DNA of 64,000 nucleotides, taken from positions 27,331-91,330 of the forward strand of contig CALWRB010000054.1 in assembly GCA_944383855.1 (NCBI GenBank), written 5' to 3'. Every line of letters begins with the position of its first letter. Position 1 is the first letter of the stretch. The notes below the pieces were generated by a model that saw only the letters and a list, made by a program, of their open reading frames with translations, ran no database searches and was not told where the DNA came from. This DNA comes from an uncultured Lachnospiraceae bacterium. Its GTDB lineage: Bacteria; Bacillota; Clostridia; Lachnospirales; Anaerotignaceae. A program made the translations under genes and the position numbers. Of the stretch, positions 27,086-35,551 are shown piece by piece.

Positions 27086-28282
27086 ATGGAATTGTCAAGA
27101 AAAGCAATGAGTATTCGCCCTTCCACAACAATCGAGATTTCTTCCAAAGCAGCACAGATGAAAGCGGACGGTTTGGATGTAGTCAGCTTTGGTGCGGGTG
27201 AGCCGGATTTTGATACACCTGCGCATATCTGCCAGGCTGCGATCGATGCGATCCATAACGGAAAAACACGTTATACTCCTGCAGCGGGAACGACTGCACT
27301 CAGAGAAGCGGTTTGCCGTAAATTCAAACGTGACAATGGTCTGGATTATACATTTTCGCAAGTTGTGATCAGCAACGGCGGAAAACACGCGCTGATGAAT
27401 GTATTTATGGCGATCTTAAACGAAGGGGACGAAGTGATTATCCCTGCGCCTTACTGGCTGAGCTATTCCGAAATGGTAAAAATCGCCGGAGGTACACCTG
27501 TCATCATTCACACCAAAAAGGAAAACGGCTATATGGTAACAAAAGAAGAACTGGAGCAGGCTTATACGGAAAAAACAAAGGCTTTTGTGATGACAAGTCC
27601 TTCTAACCCCACCGGAATGATTTCTTCTTTGGAAGATCTGCAGATGATCGCGGACTTTGCGGTGAAACATGATATCCTGGTGGTTTCTGATGAAATTTAC
27701 GAAAAATTGATTTATGATGAAGGCAAACGCCACATCAGCATTGCTTCTTTGGGTCAGGAAATCTATGACCGTACAATCGTGGTGAACGGTGTTGCAAAGA
27801 CATATGCCATGACAGGCTGGAGAATCGGTTATGCAGCTGCGCCTTTGGCGATCGCAAAACTGATGAGCGCACTGCAGTCCCATATGACATCGAACCCCAA
27901 CTCCATCGCGCAGGAAGCGACGATTGCCGCTTTGGACGGATCTCAAGAGTGTGTGGTTGAGATGTGTAAGCAATTCAAAGCCCGCAGAGATTATATTTAT
28001 GAGAGGGAAGAAGCCATTCCTATGCTCAGTGCACTGAAACCGGAAGGCGCTTTTTACCTGTTTGTAGATGTATCCGGAACATACGGTAAGAGCTATCAGG
28101 GCAAAGAAATTCACTCCGCCGCGGACTTTGCAAAAATCTTGTTAGAGGAAAAATATGTAGCAGTTATCCCTTGTGCGGATTTTGGTATGCCGGATCATAT
28201 CCGTCTGTCCTATGCAACCAGCATGGAACAGATCCAAAAAGGTATGGACCGTATTGAGCAGATGGTCAAAGAGTTGGTATAA
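27086..28282 (+). CDS. Class I/II pyridoxal-phosphate aminotransferase (aspartate aminotransferase-like)
   Basis: A 398-residue fold-type I enzyme. It opens with the AspB-type LSRKAMSIRPSTTIEISSKA, shows VSFGAGEPDFDTP, TSPSNPTGM (substrate carboxylate region), VVSDEIYEKL with the PLP-ring Asp, and GVAKTYAMTGWRIGYAA with the Schiff-base Lys. It moves amino groups between aspartate (or similar) and 2-oxoglutarate in the cytoplasm. Own promoter and terminator, so a single-gene unit. Specificity among AspAT/aromatic types is not certain, but the closest layout is AspAT subgroup 1b of Bacillus and Clostridia. Confidence 0.92.
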   Translation: MELSRKAMSIRPSTTIEISSKAAQMKADGLDVVSFGAGEPDFDTPAHICQAAIDAIHNGKTRYTPAAGTTALREAVCRKFKRDNGLDYTFSQVVISNGGKHALMNVFMAILNEGDEVIIPAPYWLSYSEMVKIAGGTPVIIHTKKENGYMVTKEELEQAYTEKTKAFVMTSPSNPTGMISSLEDLQMIADFAVKHDILVVSDEIYEKLIYDEGKRHISIASLGQEIYDRTIVVNGVAKTYAMTGWRIGYAAAPLAIAKLMSALQSHMTSNPNSIAQEATIAALDGSQECVVEMCKQFKARRDYIYEREEAIPMLSALKPEGAFYLFVDVSGTYGKSYQGKEIHSAADFAKILLEEKYVAVIPCADFGMPDHIRLSYATSMEQIQKGMDRIEQMVKELV

Positions 28283-28297
28283 ATATAGCGGAAAAAG

Positions 28298-28334
28298 AGG
28301 AATTTATTCTTATTCGGAGTAAATTCCTTTTTTA
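28298..28334 (+). terminator. Terminator after the aminotransferase
   Basis: AGGAATTTA (28298-28306) pairs with TAAATTCCT (28321-28329), followed by TTTTT. Confidence 0.8.
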
Positions 28335-28356
28335 TCATCAAGGAGGTTGAACGGAA

Positions 28357-28887
28357 GTGGCATATGAAGTCTTGGAGCAAAAAACGACATATCAAGGAAA
28401 GATTGTAACCATTCAGGAAGATCGTATTCGAATGCCAAACGGAACGGAGGCGGTAAGGGAAACGGTGATCCGAAAGAAAAATGCGGCAGCGGTGCTTCCG
28501 GTGTTACCTGACGGGAAGTTATTGTTTGTCAGACAGTATCGTCATGCTTTCGGCGAGATGATGTTGGAAGTGCCTGCCGGCGTTATAGAAGAAGGCGAGG
28601 ACGCACGCAGTGCGATTGCAAGAGAGTTAGAAGAAGAAACAGGAAAAAAGAGCGAGGATATTCATTTTTTATGTTGTATGCGTCCGACTGTCGGTTTTTG
28701 CAGTGAGCAGATCAGCCTGTTTTTTGCTTTTCATTTGCAGGAAGGGAAACAACATTTTGATGAGGATGAATGGATCGAATTGGAAAGCTACAGTTATGAA
28801 CAGGCACTGGAATTGATTGAAAGCGGAGAAATCACGGACGGCAAGACCATTGCGCTGATATATGCCTACGGTTGCAGGTATAAATAA
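28357..28887 (+). CDS. Nudix hydrolase, ADP-ribose pyrophosphatase type
   Basis: A 176-residue Nudix protein. VRQYRHAFGEMMLEVPAG is the ADP-ribose pyrophosphatase (NudF-type) lead-in and the Nudix box runs GVIEEGEDARSAIARELEEETG with all glutamates present. It splits ADP-ribose into AMP and ribose 5-phosphate. The start is GTG at 28357, ten bases after AAGGAGG; ATG at 28363 is possible. In Bacilli and Clostridia a nudF gene often sits next to spoIIM and xerD, exactly as here. Confidence 0.92.
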   Translation: MAYEVLEQKTTYQGKIVTIQEDRIRMPNGTEAVRETVIRKKNAAAVLPVLPDGKLLFVRQYRHAFGEMMLEVPAGVIEEGEDARSAIARELEEETGKKSEDIHFLCCMRPTVGFCSEQISLFFAFHLQEGKQHFDEDEWIELESYSYEQALELIESGEITDGKTIALIYAYGCRYK

Positions 28888-28926
28888 AACAGACATGCCA
28901 TATCTTGGAAATAGGAGGGATATGGC

Positions 28927-29544
28927 ATGGACAGAAAAAAACGAAAGAAAAAACAGACAAGCGGTGAAAAAAGGCAAATGATTTGGGGGATTCTTTGCCT
29001 TTCTTTTTTATGCAGTACAGCCTGCGGCGCAGTGGCGGCAAATTTATCCGCGCAAGAGGCAGCTTCACAGGTACAATCTTTGATTGCCGCATGGCAGACA
29101 GACGGTATGATTGTGACATACGGGGGTACGTTTTTCAAGTATTTGAAGTACTTATTGCTGATCTGGCTGGGGGGACAGGTTACTCCCGGATTGTTTTTGA
29201 GTGTAGGTACATTGCTGTTTCGCGGTGCCTGCCTGGGGTATGCATCGTCTGCGATACTGCTTGCGTTTGGGAAAAAAGGACTTCTGTTTGCAGCCTCTGC
29301 CATTGTGCCGCAAAATTTGTTTTTGGTACCCGCCTATTTGGCAATGACATGGGCAGCACTACGCTACGCGAACAGAAGACGGCAGGAACGCAGCGGCAAA
29401 GACGCACTTTTGCGGGAAAAACGGAAGGATCAGACGGAGTACGTTCTTTTGCTGTTGGGAGGTGTCATATTGCTTGCGTTGGGGGCGTTTACGGAAGTTT
29501 TGCTGATGGGACAGTGGGTGGAGCGTTTTATCGAAATTTTTTGA
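28927..29544 (+). CDS. spoIIM: Stage II sporulation protein M
   Basis: A 205-residue membrane protein with a charged N-terminus and about five hydrophobic segments. The ordering, including the FRGACLGYASSAILLAF segment and IVPQNLFLVPAYL, matches SpoIIM. With SpoIID and SpoIIP it drives engulfment membrane migration by degrading septal peptidoglycan; SpoIIM is the membrane scaffold. It sits between nudF-type and xerD genes as in other endospore formers. RBS GGAGGG precedes the ATG. Confidence 0.9.
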   Translation: MDRKKRKKKQTSGEKRQMIWGILCLSFLCSTACGAVAANLSAQEAASQVQSLIAAWQTDGMIVTYGGTFFKYLKYLLLIWLGGQVTPGLFLSVGTLLFRGACLGYASSAILLAFGKKGLLFAASAIVPQNLFLVPAYLAMTWAALRYANRRRQERSGKDALLREKRKDQTEYVLLLLGGVILLALGAFTEVLLMGQWVERFIEIF

Positions 29545-29656
29545 TATTTGTGTCCGTTTGTGGAGAGAATATGACAAAATTATGGGCTTTCGGGCGGTAA
29601 ATAGATGATTATTTATGAAAAAAATAACCAAAAATATGAATTTTACGCAAAAAATA

Positions 29657-29685
29657 TCGACAACCGATTGTAAAATGCTTATAAT
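29657..29685 (+). promoter_or_regulatory. Promoter of xerD
   Basis: TCGACA (29657-29662), 17 bases, TATAAT (29680-29685), in the AT-rich gap after spoIIM. Confidence 0.7.
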
Positions 29686-29730
29686 ATTTTATTATGAAAT
29701 ATGGGGATCGTTGTAAAAAGAGGGGTTAGT

Positions 29731-30615
29731 ATGCGGCAAAGCATTCAGGATTTTACCAATTATCTGAAAGATGTAAAAAGTTCATCGGAAAACACGGTGC
29801 TGTCTTATCGTCGTGATCTGAAGGGGTTTTGCAATTTTTTGGAAAGTTGCGGAATCAAAGAGGTAAGGCAGATCAATCGTACCAATGTGATGGCTTATGT
29901 ATACGAACTGCAGCGTCAGAAAAAAGCAAGCGCTACAGTTTCCCGCAATATTGCTTCGATCCGTTCTTTCTTTCAGTTTTTGCTGCGGAAAGGAACTGTA
30001 TATGATAATCCTGCCTTGGACCTTGAAATGCCCAAAGTGGAAAAAAAGATGCCGGAGATCATGACATTGCAAGAGGTGGAGCGATTACTGGAACAGCCGG
30101 ATACCTCCGAAGTCAAGGGAATACGGGATAAAGCAATGTTGGAATTGCTGTATGCAACAGGTATTCGTGTGACAGAACTGGTTTCTTTGCGTGTTGCGGA
30201 CATCAACCTGCCGTTGGAATATATTCGTTGCGAAAACGGCGAGCGCAGTCGCATGATTCCACTGGGGGCACCCGCCAGAGAAGCGTTACGCAATTATTTG
30301 GATCACAGCAGGAGCAAAATGGTGAAGGACCCTGCGGAAGAAAGGTTGTTTGTCAACTGTAGCGGTACACCTATGACCAGACAGGGCTTCTGGAAGCTGA
30401 TCAAACTCTATGGGAAAAAGGCGGGCATTCAGGAGGAGATCACGCCGCATATGCTGCGGCATTCTTTTGCGGTACATTTGATCGAAAATGGCGCAGACCT
30501 GCAGTCTGTGCAGGAAATGTTAGGACACTCTGATATTTCTACTACACAGATCTATACGAAGATGCAGCATAATAAATTAAAGTCTGTCTATTCGAAAACG
30601 CATCCAAGAGCGTAA
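29731..30615 (+). CDS. xerD: Tyrosine recombinase XerD-like
   Basis: A 294-residue tyrosine recombinase, the usual XerD length. N-terminal SAM-like core-binding domain (1-100, with SENTVLSYRRDLKGF) and catalytic domain with Arg in ATGIRVTEL, HMLRHSFAVHL, LGHSDIST and the nucleophile Tyr in TQIYTKM. With a partner it resolves chromosome dimers at dif. The beta-hairpin Lys site, normally GKGxKxR, reads ENGERSRM, so the catalytic Lys is not obvious. I use the ATG at 29731 (AGAGGGG upstream); the frame continues to 29701. Position beside spoIIM is the clostridial one. Confidence 0.9.
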   Translation: MRQSIQDFTNYLKDVKSSSENTVLSYRRDLKGFCNFLESCGIKEVRQINRTNVMAYVYELQRQKKASATVSRNIASIRSFFQFLLRKGTVYDNPALDLEMPKVEKKMPEIMTLQEVERLLEQPDTSEVKGIRDKAMLELLYATGIRVTELVSLRVADINLPLEYIRCENGERSRMIPLGAPAREALRNYLDHSRSKMVKDPAEERLFVNCSGTPMTRQGFWKLIKLYGKKAGIQEEITPHMLRHSFAVHLIENGADLQSVQEMLGHSDISTTQIYTKMQHNKLKSVYSKTHPRA

Positions 30616-30646
30616 TGAGGAAATGAAATTATCCATTTAAAAAATA

Positions 30647-30690
30647 AACAGATATTTTCCGATATCTTAACGGAGGGTATCTGTTTTTTT
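30647..30690 (+). terminator. Terminator after xerD
   Basis: AACAGATA (30647-30654) pairs with TATCTGTT (30678-30685) and runs into T7. Confidence 0.8.
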
Positions 30691-30708
30691 ATACCGCAAA
30701 TTTTAAGC

Positions 30709-30740
30709 AAAAAAATCCCCCACGGAAAATTCCGTGAGGG
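30709..30740 (-). terminator. Terminator after the DJ-1/PfpI gene
   Basis: Stem CCCCACGGA / TCCGTGAGGG with an AAAAAAA tract on the plus strand, giving a T-run on the minus strand. Confidence 0.85.
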
Positions 30741-30779
30741 AAAAGCGATTCATAAGATGTATTTTGCGCAAGTCGAAAA

Positions 30780-31358
30780 TCAGATCTCGATTTTTGCGCC
30801 CATCAGTTTTACAAATTCTGCAACGATGGCAGAGTCGCCGGGCCATGCGGGAGCAGTTACCAGATTGCCGTCAACAACAGCTTTGTCTGCATCGACTGCG
30901 ATGTATTCGCCGCCTGCCAGGGTAATGTCGGGACCAACAGCAGGGTATGCGGTTGCTTTTTTGCCTTTCAGTACGTTGGCAGCTGTCAGGATCTGAGGTC
31001 CGTGGCAAATAGCGGCAACGGGCTTATTTGCAGCAAAAAATTCCTGTACGATTTCGATCACTCTGGGAGTCAGACGCAGATATTCGGGAGAACGACCACC
31101 TGTGATGAAAAGACCTTCATAGTCTGCGGTGTTAACAGCATCAAAATCTGCGGTCAGAGCAAAGTTATGTCCTCTTTTTTCAGAATAGGTCTGTTCACCT
31201 TCAAAATCATGGATCGCAGTACGAATGATGTCACCAGCTTTTTTATCGGGGCAAACCGCATCAACCTGATAACCTAACATCTGCATTGCCTGGAAAGGTA
31301 CCATGGTTTCATAATCTTCTGTGAAATCCCCGGCCAGCATCAAAACTTTTTTAGCCAT
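30780..31358 (-). CDS. DJ-1/PfpI-family protein
   Basis: A 192-residue glutamine-amidotransferase-fold protein. The nucleophile elbow reads AICHGPQ (Cys118), preceded by [13 protein letters not shown], the usual DJ-1/PfpI signature. Members act as glyoxalase III, deglycase or chaperones; none can be assigned. Strong RBS (AAAGGAGGAG). It has its own consensus promoter and a terminator, so it is monocistronic on the minus strand. Confidence 0.92.
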   Translation of the reverse strand: MAKKVLMLAGDFTEDYETMVPFQAMQMLGYQVDAVCPDKKAGDIIRTAIHDFEGEQTYSEKRGHNFALTADFDAVNTADYEGLFITGGRSPEYLRLTPRVIEIVQEFFAANKPVAAICHGPQILTAANVLKGKKATAYPAVGPDITLAGGEYIAVDADKAVVDGNLVTAPAWPGDSAIVAEFVKLMGAKIEI

Positions 31359-31441
31359 AATAAACTCCTCCTTTGTGATATGTTATAATGAATATAATAC
31401 AGGGTATATCCCGTAAAATGAATACACCGGATTACTTCTTT

Positions 31442-31470
31442 ATTATATCCTTTTGGATAACGAAAGGCAA
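31442..31470 (-). promoter_or_regulatory. Sigma-A promoter of the DJ-1/PfpI gene
   Basis: On the minus strand TTGCCT (31470-31465), 17 bases, TATAAT (31447-31442). The spacer holds TATCC-AAAA-GGATA. Confidence 0.8.
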
Positions 31471-31500
31471 TAGTATTGCGGAATTATCCTGACGAAATAC

Positions 31501-31600
31501 AAAAAAAAGAGAAAGGTGTGCGGCCTTTCTCCTTTGAGGAGCCCGTCTGTTGGGACGGGAAAATGAGGTGCGGCGATCGGTCAAAGATCGCTTTTGTTGG
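31501..31600 (-). ncRNA. Candidate terminated small RNA of about 95-100 nt (unrecognised)
   Basis: Read on the minus strand: a TATAAT (31610-31605), then hairpin GCGATC / GATCGC (31591-31573), hairpin CCCGTC / GACGGG (31559-31542), and a strong intrinsic terminator GAGAAAGG / CCTTTCTC (31531-31509) followed by eight T. A short CTCCT-TTG-AGGAG stem (31528-31540 area) could compete with the terminator arm. The promoter lacks a clear -35. It ends before the DJ-1 promoter, so it seems to be an independent transcript rather than that gene's leader. No known Rfam family is recognised by eye. Confidence 0.5.
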
Positions 31601-31654
31601 ATATATTATATAAAAACAGTTTCCGGAATGCGAGAAAAATCACAAAAAATATGT

Positions 31655-31683
31655 TTGATTTTTAAACACTGCGAGGTTATAAT
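31655..31683 (+). promoter_or_regulatory. Promoter of the sigma-54-type regulator gene
   Basis: TTGATT (31655-31660), 17 bases, TATAAT (31678-31683). It is a sigma-A-type promoter, not a -24/-12 site. Confidence 0.75.
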
Positions 31684-31745
31684 ATTTTAAAGGAGAAAAA
31701 ACGACAAAAAATGTTTATATATAGAACAAGAACCGGAGGAAAAAG

Positions 31746-33536
31746 ATGTATCATATTTTGGTAATTGCACCTTATGAAGGTTTTGGCGGTTTATTTCAAC
31801 AGGCGGCAAGCAGATATCCGCAGTTGCATTTGGATTTATACACGGCTCCTTTAGAGGAAGCGGTCAGCCTTGTGCAGGAGTTGGATATGCGGCGCTACGA
31901 TGCTGTGGTGTCCAGAGGAAGGACGGTGGAGCTGCTGCGCGGTGTTTTGAGCAAGCCGATCATTGATGTCAATTTTTCCGCATTCGATATTTTGCGAAGC
32001 CTGCGTCTGGCAAATTACAGCAGTCAAAAACAGATGGCAATGATCAGTTTTTTTGAATTGCAGGACAATGCCAAGAAGCTTTGCGAACTGTTAGAATATG
32101 AAAAAGAAGTGCATTTTCCGCCTTGCGCAGCAGATATGACGGAAATGAAGGAGCAGGTCGAGCAGCTGTATGATAAGGGGATCCGTTTGTTTATTGGGGA
32201 CGGACCTTCCATGCATATGGCAAAAGAACTGGGGGCGGAAACGGTTTTGATCACTTCCGGAACGGAAAGCGTGGAAAATGCGCTGTTGGAAGTTTTTAGC
32301 GTTTGCAAGAGTTTACAGGAAATCCGGGAACAGCATCAGCTGTTTTTTCAGATGGTAGAAAATACGGATATTCCGTTTTTGGTATTTGACGAGGCAGGAA
32401 GCATTATCTACCAAAATACGGCTTTCGCCAAAAGCAAAAAACAGCTGCAGGACTTGGTAACGGCGAACCTGCAGCGGATCCTTCGGCAAAAGGAAAAGCA
32501 GTTTTTTATCAATCAAGGGGAAATTGCCTGTCGGATCCACAGCTTTTCCATGCAGGTAGGGGTGCATAGTTATTATGTTTGCAGAATACAACCGGTATTG
32601 CCCCGTATGCAAAAGAGTGCTGTTTGTTACGAATGGTTGAGTATGCAGCAGGTTTTGGACGATGCGGAGCTGATTTCGCACAGCACGACGTTATGCGGAA
32701 TCAAGCAGAGGCTGAATACTCCGCCGTATGAAAAAATACCGATTTTGCTATATGGAAGGGAAAACGGTGCGTTGCTGGAGATGGCAAAAGCAATCTACAG
32801 TGCAAGTCGTTGGAGAGAGCAGCCGCTGATCATCGTAGATTGTATGCTGATGCATGAAAAAACACTGCAGCAATTATTCGGGGATGAGTTTTCGCCTTTG
32901 ACGGAAGTAGGATATACGATTTTTTTCCATCGAATCGAGGCACTGCCGCTGCTGCTGCAAAAGAAACTCTGCGCGGCGATAGAAGATACCGCGTTGTCGC
33001 TGCGGCATCGGGTGATGGCTTCTTTTTGTGGAAACATGCAAGAATCACTCCGAAACGGCACTTTTTGGGGCAGATTGTATCATTTGATGGCATCTTCTCC
33101 GGTGGGTGTGCCTGCGCTGCGGGAGATCGAGGACGAGATCGCTCCTTTGGCGGGGGCGTATTTGGAGCAGCTCAATCGCAGTATGCCGATACAAGTTGCC
33201 GGATTTGAAAGCGGAGCGCTGCAATGCCTGCGTCAGTATGACTGGCCGGGAGATCTGGTACAGCTGCGTCAGGTGATCCGGGAATGTGCGCTGGTGACAG
33301 AAGGGGAACTGATCAAAGAAGAAACCGTGCAAAGGATCTTACAGGAAGGGCGAAGCGAATCTCAGGCAAAACCCAGTTTTCCTTTTAATCTGAACCGTAC
33401 GTTAGATGAAATCGATCAGGAGATCATTCGTATGGTATTGGAAGAAGAAAATATGAATCGCAGCAAAACAGCGAAGCGATTGGGGATCAGCAGAAGTACG
33501 CTTTGGAAGAAATTAAACGAAACGGCAATGCCGTAA
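31746..33536 (+). CDS. PrpR-like regulator with degenerate sigma-54 activator domain
   Basis: A 596-residue regulator. Residues 1-190 match the PrpR N-terminal sensor (VVSRGRTVELLRG, then IGDGPSMHMAKELG), 200-290 a PAS-like domain (IPFLVFDEAGSIIYQN), 310-540 a remnant AAA+ domain and 553-593 a Fis-type HTH (NRSKTAKRLGISRSTLWKKL). The AAA+ part has lost function: Walker A reads GRENGALL, there is no GAFTGA loop, and Walker B reads TIFFHRIE. It should bind DNA and a ligand but cannot open sigma-54 promoters. RBS CCGGAGGA before the ATG. Its neighbours (sigma factor pair) give no clear target. Confidence 0.85.
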   Translation: MYHILVIAPYEGFGGLFQQAASRYPQLHLDLYTAPLEEAVSLVQELDMRRYDAVVSRGRTVELLRGVLSKPIIDVNFSAFDILRSLRLANYSSQKQMAMISFFELQDNAKKLCELLEYEKEVHFPPCAADMTEMKEQVEQLYDKGIRLFIGDGPSMHMAKELGAETVLITSGTESVENALLEVFSVCKSLQEIREQHQLFFQMVENTDIPFLVFDEAGSIIYQNTAFAKSKKQLQDLVTANLQRILRQKEKQFFINQGEIACRIHSFSMQVGVHSYYVCRIQPVLPRMQKSAVCYEWLSMQQVLDDAELISHSTTLCGIKQRLNTPPYEKIPILLYGRENGALLEMAKAIYSASRWREQPLIIVDCMLMHEKTLQQLFGDEFSPLTEVGYTIFFHRIEALPLLLQKKLCAAIEDTALSLRHRVMASFCGNMQESLRNGTFWGRLYHLMASSPVGVPALREIEDEIAPLAGAYLEQLNRSMPIQVAGFESGALQCLRQYDWPGDLVQLRQVIRECALVTEGELIKEETVQRILQEGRSESQAKPSFPFNLNRTLDEIDQEIIRMVLEEENMNRSKTAKRLGISRSTLWKKLNETAMP

Positions 33537-33596
33537 AAATTTATGTTTGATACGGCAGTGGGCAAAAGATGTTTTTTGCTGTAAGAAGGTGATGGA

Positions 33597-34097
33597 TTGC
33601 AGGACTTTGAGCGGTTGTATCGAGAATATTATGAAAAAGTATATGCGTTTTTGTACCGGCTCAGTTCCGATGCCGCGATAGCAGAAGATCTTGCGCAGGA
33701 AACGTTTTTGCAGGCATATACTTCTTTCCATCGTTTCCGAGGAGAATGTCATGTTTTGACATGGCTGATTTCCATTGGAAAACACCAATATTTTCGATAT
33801 TTGAGAAAACATAAGAAAAATCTTTCCTTTGCGAATCTGGAAATTTTAAGTCAGTTATATGCAGATGTGCCGGAACCGGAAGATTATATGACCAAACGCC
33901 ATGTAAAAGAAACGGTTCGGCGTGTGGTAGATGAGATACCGAAGAAATATAAAGATGTGATCACGCTGCGCGTGTATGCACAGCTGCCGTTTTCACAGGT
34001 GGCATTGGCGCTGGGGATCAGTGAAAATTCAGCAAAGGTAATCTATTTTCGGGCGAAAAAAATGCTTGTGGAGGAGTTGAAACATGAGTTATTGTGA
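33597..34097 (+). CDS. ECF-type RNA polymerase sigma factor
   Basis: A 166-residue sigma-70 family protein. Region 2 (LYREYYEKVYAFLYRLSSDAAIAEDLAQETF) and region 4 (IPKKYKDVITLRVYAQLPFSQVALALGISENSAKVIYFRAKKML) are intact, with little between, as in ECF sigmas. The start is TTG at 33597, with AGAAGGTG about seven bases upstream. Its end overlaps by 14 bases with the next gene, an anti-sigma factor, so the two are coupled. Regulon unknown. Confidence 0.88.
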   Translation: MQDFERLYREYYEKVYAFLYRLSSDAAIAEDLAQETFLQAYTSFHRFRGECHVLTWLISIGKHQYFRYLRKHKKNLSFANLEILSQLYADVPEPEDYMTKRHVKETVRRVVDEIPKKYKDVITLRVYAQLPFSQVALALGISENSAKVIYFRAKKMLVEELKHELL

Positions 34098-34416
34098 TAT
34101 CATCAGAGATTTGGCTGCACTGTATCAAGATGGAACGGCCAGCGAAAGCAGCTGCACAGCTGTCAGACAGCATTTGCGCCATTGTCCGCAATGCAGGCAG
34201 TATTATCGGATCTGTGCATTAAAAGAAACAAAGCAACGAGGATTTGGAAAAATAAACATACCAAAACAAGGAGAGATCATGGGCAATTACGAGGCGTTAG
34301 CGAAGCGCATCAAGCGCAGGAGAATGCTGACAACAGCGGTTTGCGCGGCATATGTGTGGGTTTCGGTCGCGGCATTTTCCGTATTGCTGTTTGTAAGAAG
34401 CAGGAACAGGAGATAA
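34084..34416 (+). CDS. Zinc-finger anti-sigma factor (ZAS type)
   Basis: A 110-residue membrane protein. The N-terminal half has the zinc-binding motif HLRHCPQC (H-x3-C-x2-C) typical of putative zinc-finger anti-sigma factors, and residues 81-102 form a single membrane segment (TTAVCAAYVWVSVAAFSVLLF). It probably holds the preceding ECF sigma factor at the membrane. The extracytoplasmic portion is nearly absent (RSRNRR tail), so it has no room for a large sensing domain; the trigger must be intracellular or via the membrane. Confidence 0.82.
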   Translation: MSYCDIIRDLAALYQDGTASESSCTAVRQHLRHCPQCRQYYRICALKETKQRGFGKINIPKQGEIMGNYEALAKRIKRRRMLTTAVCAAYVWVSVAAFSVLLFVRSRNRR

Positions 34417-34470
34417 ATCCGATTTCAGACATACCTAAACCGCGGGCGATTCGTCGGTTTGAGAAGTGAG

Positions 34471-34512
34471 AGGTTTGTGATCTGCATATCGCAGAGAGCA
34501 AGCCTTTTTTCT
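34471..34512 (+). terminator. Terminator after the anti-sigma gene
   Basis: AGGTTTG / CAAGCCT with an inner CTGC-ATAT-CGCAG hairpin, followed by TTTTTTC. Between here and 34789 no gene is seen. Confidence 0.75.
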
Positions 34513-34789
34513 TTCCGCTGTCGGAAAAACGAAAAGATGGGGCAAAATTACGAGATGGGTCGCTGCGGAAGGTTTCCGTTTTTCGGCAAAAAATAAAAGT
34601 GTTTTATTTTTGAACGATATATACGGGATTTTCCGGCGGAGAGGAAAAGGCGTGCATCATTCGGGGAGAAAGAAAAAGCAGGCTTTTTTATGCACATGAC
34701 AGAAAAAGGATTTTGCTCCGAAAAGAAGTGCATTTTTTTGCGAAAAGATTGTAGAATTTTTACATTTTTTCTAAATATAAGAAGAAGCA

Positions 34790-34817
34790 TTGATTTTCAA
34801 TTAAAATGCGCTAAAAT
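34790..34817 (+). promoter_or_regulatory. Promoter of the XRE-cupin gene
   Basis: TTGATT (34790-34795), 16 bases, TAAAAT (34812-34817), followed by an AT-rich leader to the RBS AAAGGAGG. Confidence 0.6.
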
Positions 34818-34849
34818 ATATATAGATATATTAAAAAGGAGGCGGAAGA

Positions 34850-35407
34850 ATGCTTGGTGAAAGAATTAAATTGGCGCGAATGGAAAAGGGAATGACAGCA
34901 AAAGAACTTGCCGAACGTTCGGAAGTGACGCCGGGTTATATCTCGCAGATCGAGCGGGATCTGATCAGTCCGTCTCTTTCTGTTCTGATGCGCATTGTAG
35001 AGGCATTGGAGGTGCCGATCGTATCTTTGTTTTCCGAGGAAGCCAAGGAAGAAGTTACGGTCACGACCAAAGAAAGCAGAACGACGATCAAATTTCCCGA
35101 TAACAATATGGAATACCAGTTTATGACCCCCTACAGCAGGAACAAAGACATCTGCACACAGATGGAAGTGCTCTTTTTCCGTCTGGAACCGAAAACATGG
35201 GGCAGTGCGAAGGTGCAGATCCATGAGGAAGCAGGGGAGTGTGTATATTTGCTTTCCGGTCATTTGCAGTACCATATCCATGATAAAATATATGACCTGA
35301 AAGCGGGGGACTGCATTTATATTCCGCCCTGCACGCCGCATCAGATGTTCAATCCGGGAGAAACGGAAACTACCGGCATCGGGATCATTTCCCCTGCGGT
35401 CTACTGA
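34850..35407 (+). CDS. XRE-family regulator with C-terminal cupin domain
   Basis: A 185-residue regulator: Xre/HipB-type HTH at residues 1-60 (MTAKELAERSEVTPGYISQIERDLISPSLS) and a cupin_2 beta-barrel at about 110-178 (EEAGECVYLLSGHLQYHIHD...YIPPCTPHQMFNPG). Such proteins (PuuR/SutR type) often control amino-acid or polyamine genes. The next gene, a class III aminotransferase with its own promoter, is the likely target. That link is inferred from adjacency. Confidence 0.9.
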   Translation: MLGERIKLARMEKGMTAKELAERSEVTPGYISQIERDLISPSLSVLMRIVEALEVPIVSLFSEEAKEEVTVTTKESRTTIKFPDNNMEYQFMTPYSRNKDICTQMEVLFFRLEPKTWGSAKVQIHEEAGECVYLLSGHLQYHIHDKIYDLKAGDCIYIPPCTPHQMFNPGETETTGIGIISPAVY

Positions 35408-35447
35408 AAAAAAACAGTGCGCCGGCAAAGGGCAGAAGCGCAGATAA

Positions 35448-35476
35448 TTGACAAAAAAACGGAAAAAGGATACTAT
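35448..35476 (+). promoter_or_regulatory. Promoter of the class III aminotransferase gene
   Basis: TTGACA (35448-35453), 17 bases, TACTAT (35471-35476). Confidence 0.85.
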
Positions 35477-35551
35477 ACTTTTGAGAACAAAAGACAGAGG
35501 TCTTTTGCTGTTGCAAAAAGTATGACAAAAATGATTAAGGAGTGGATCCCA

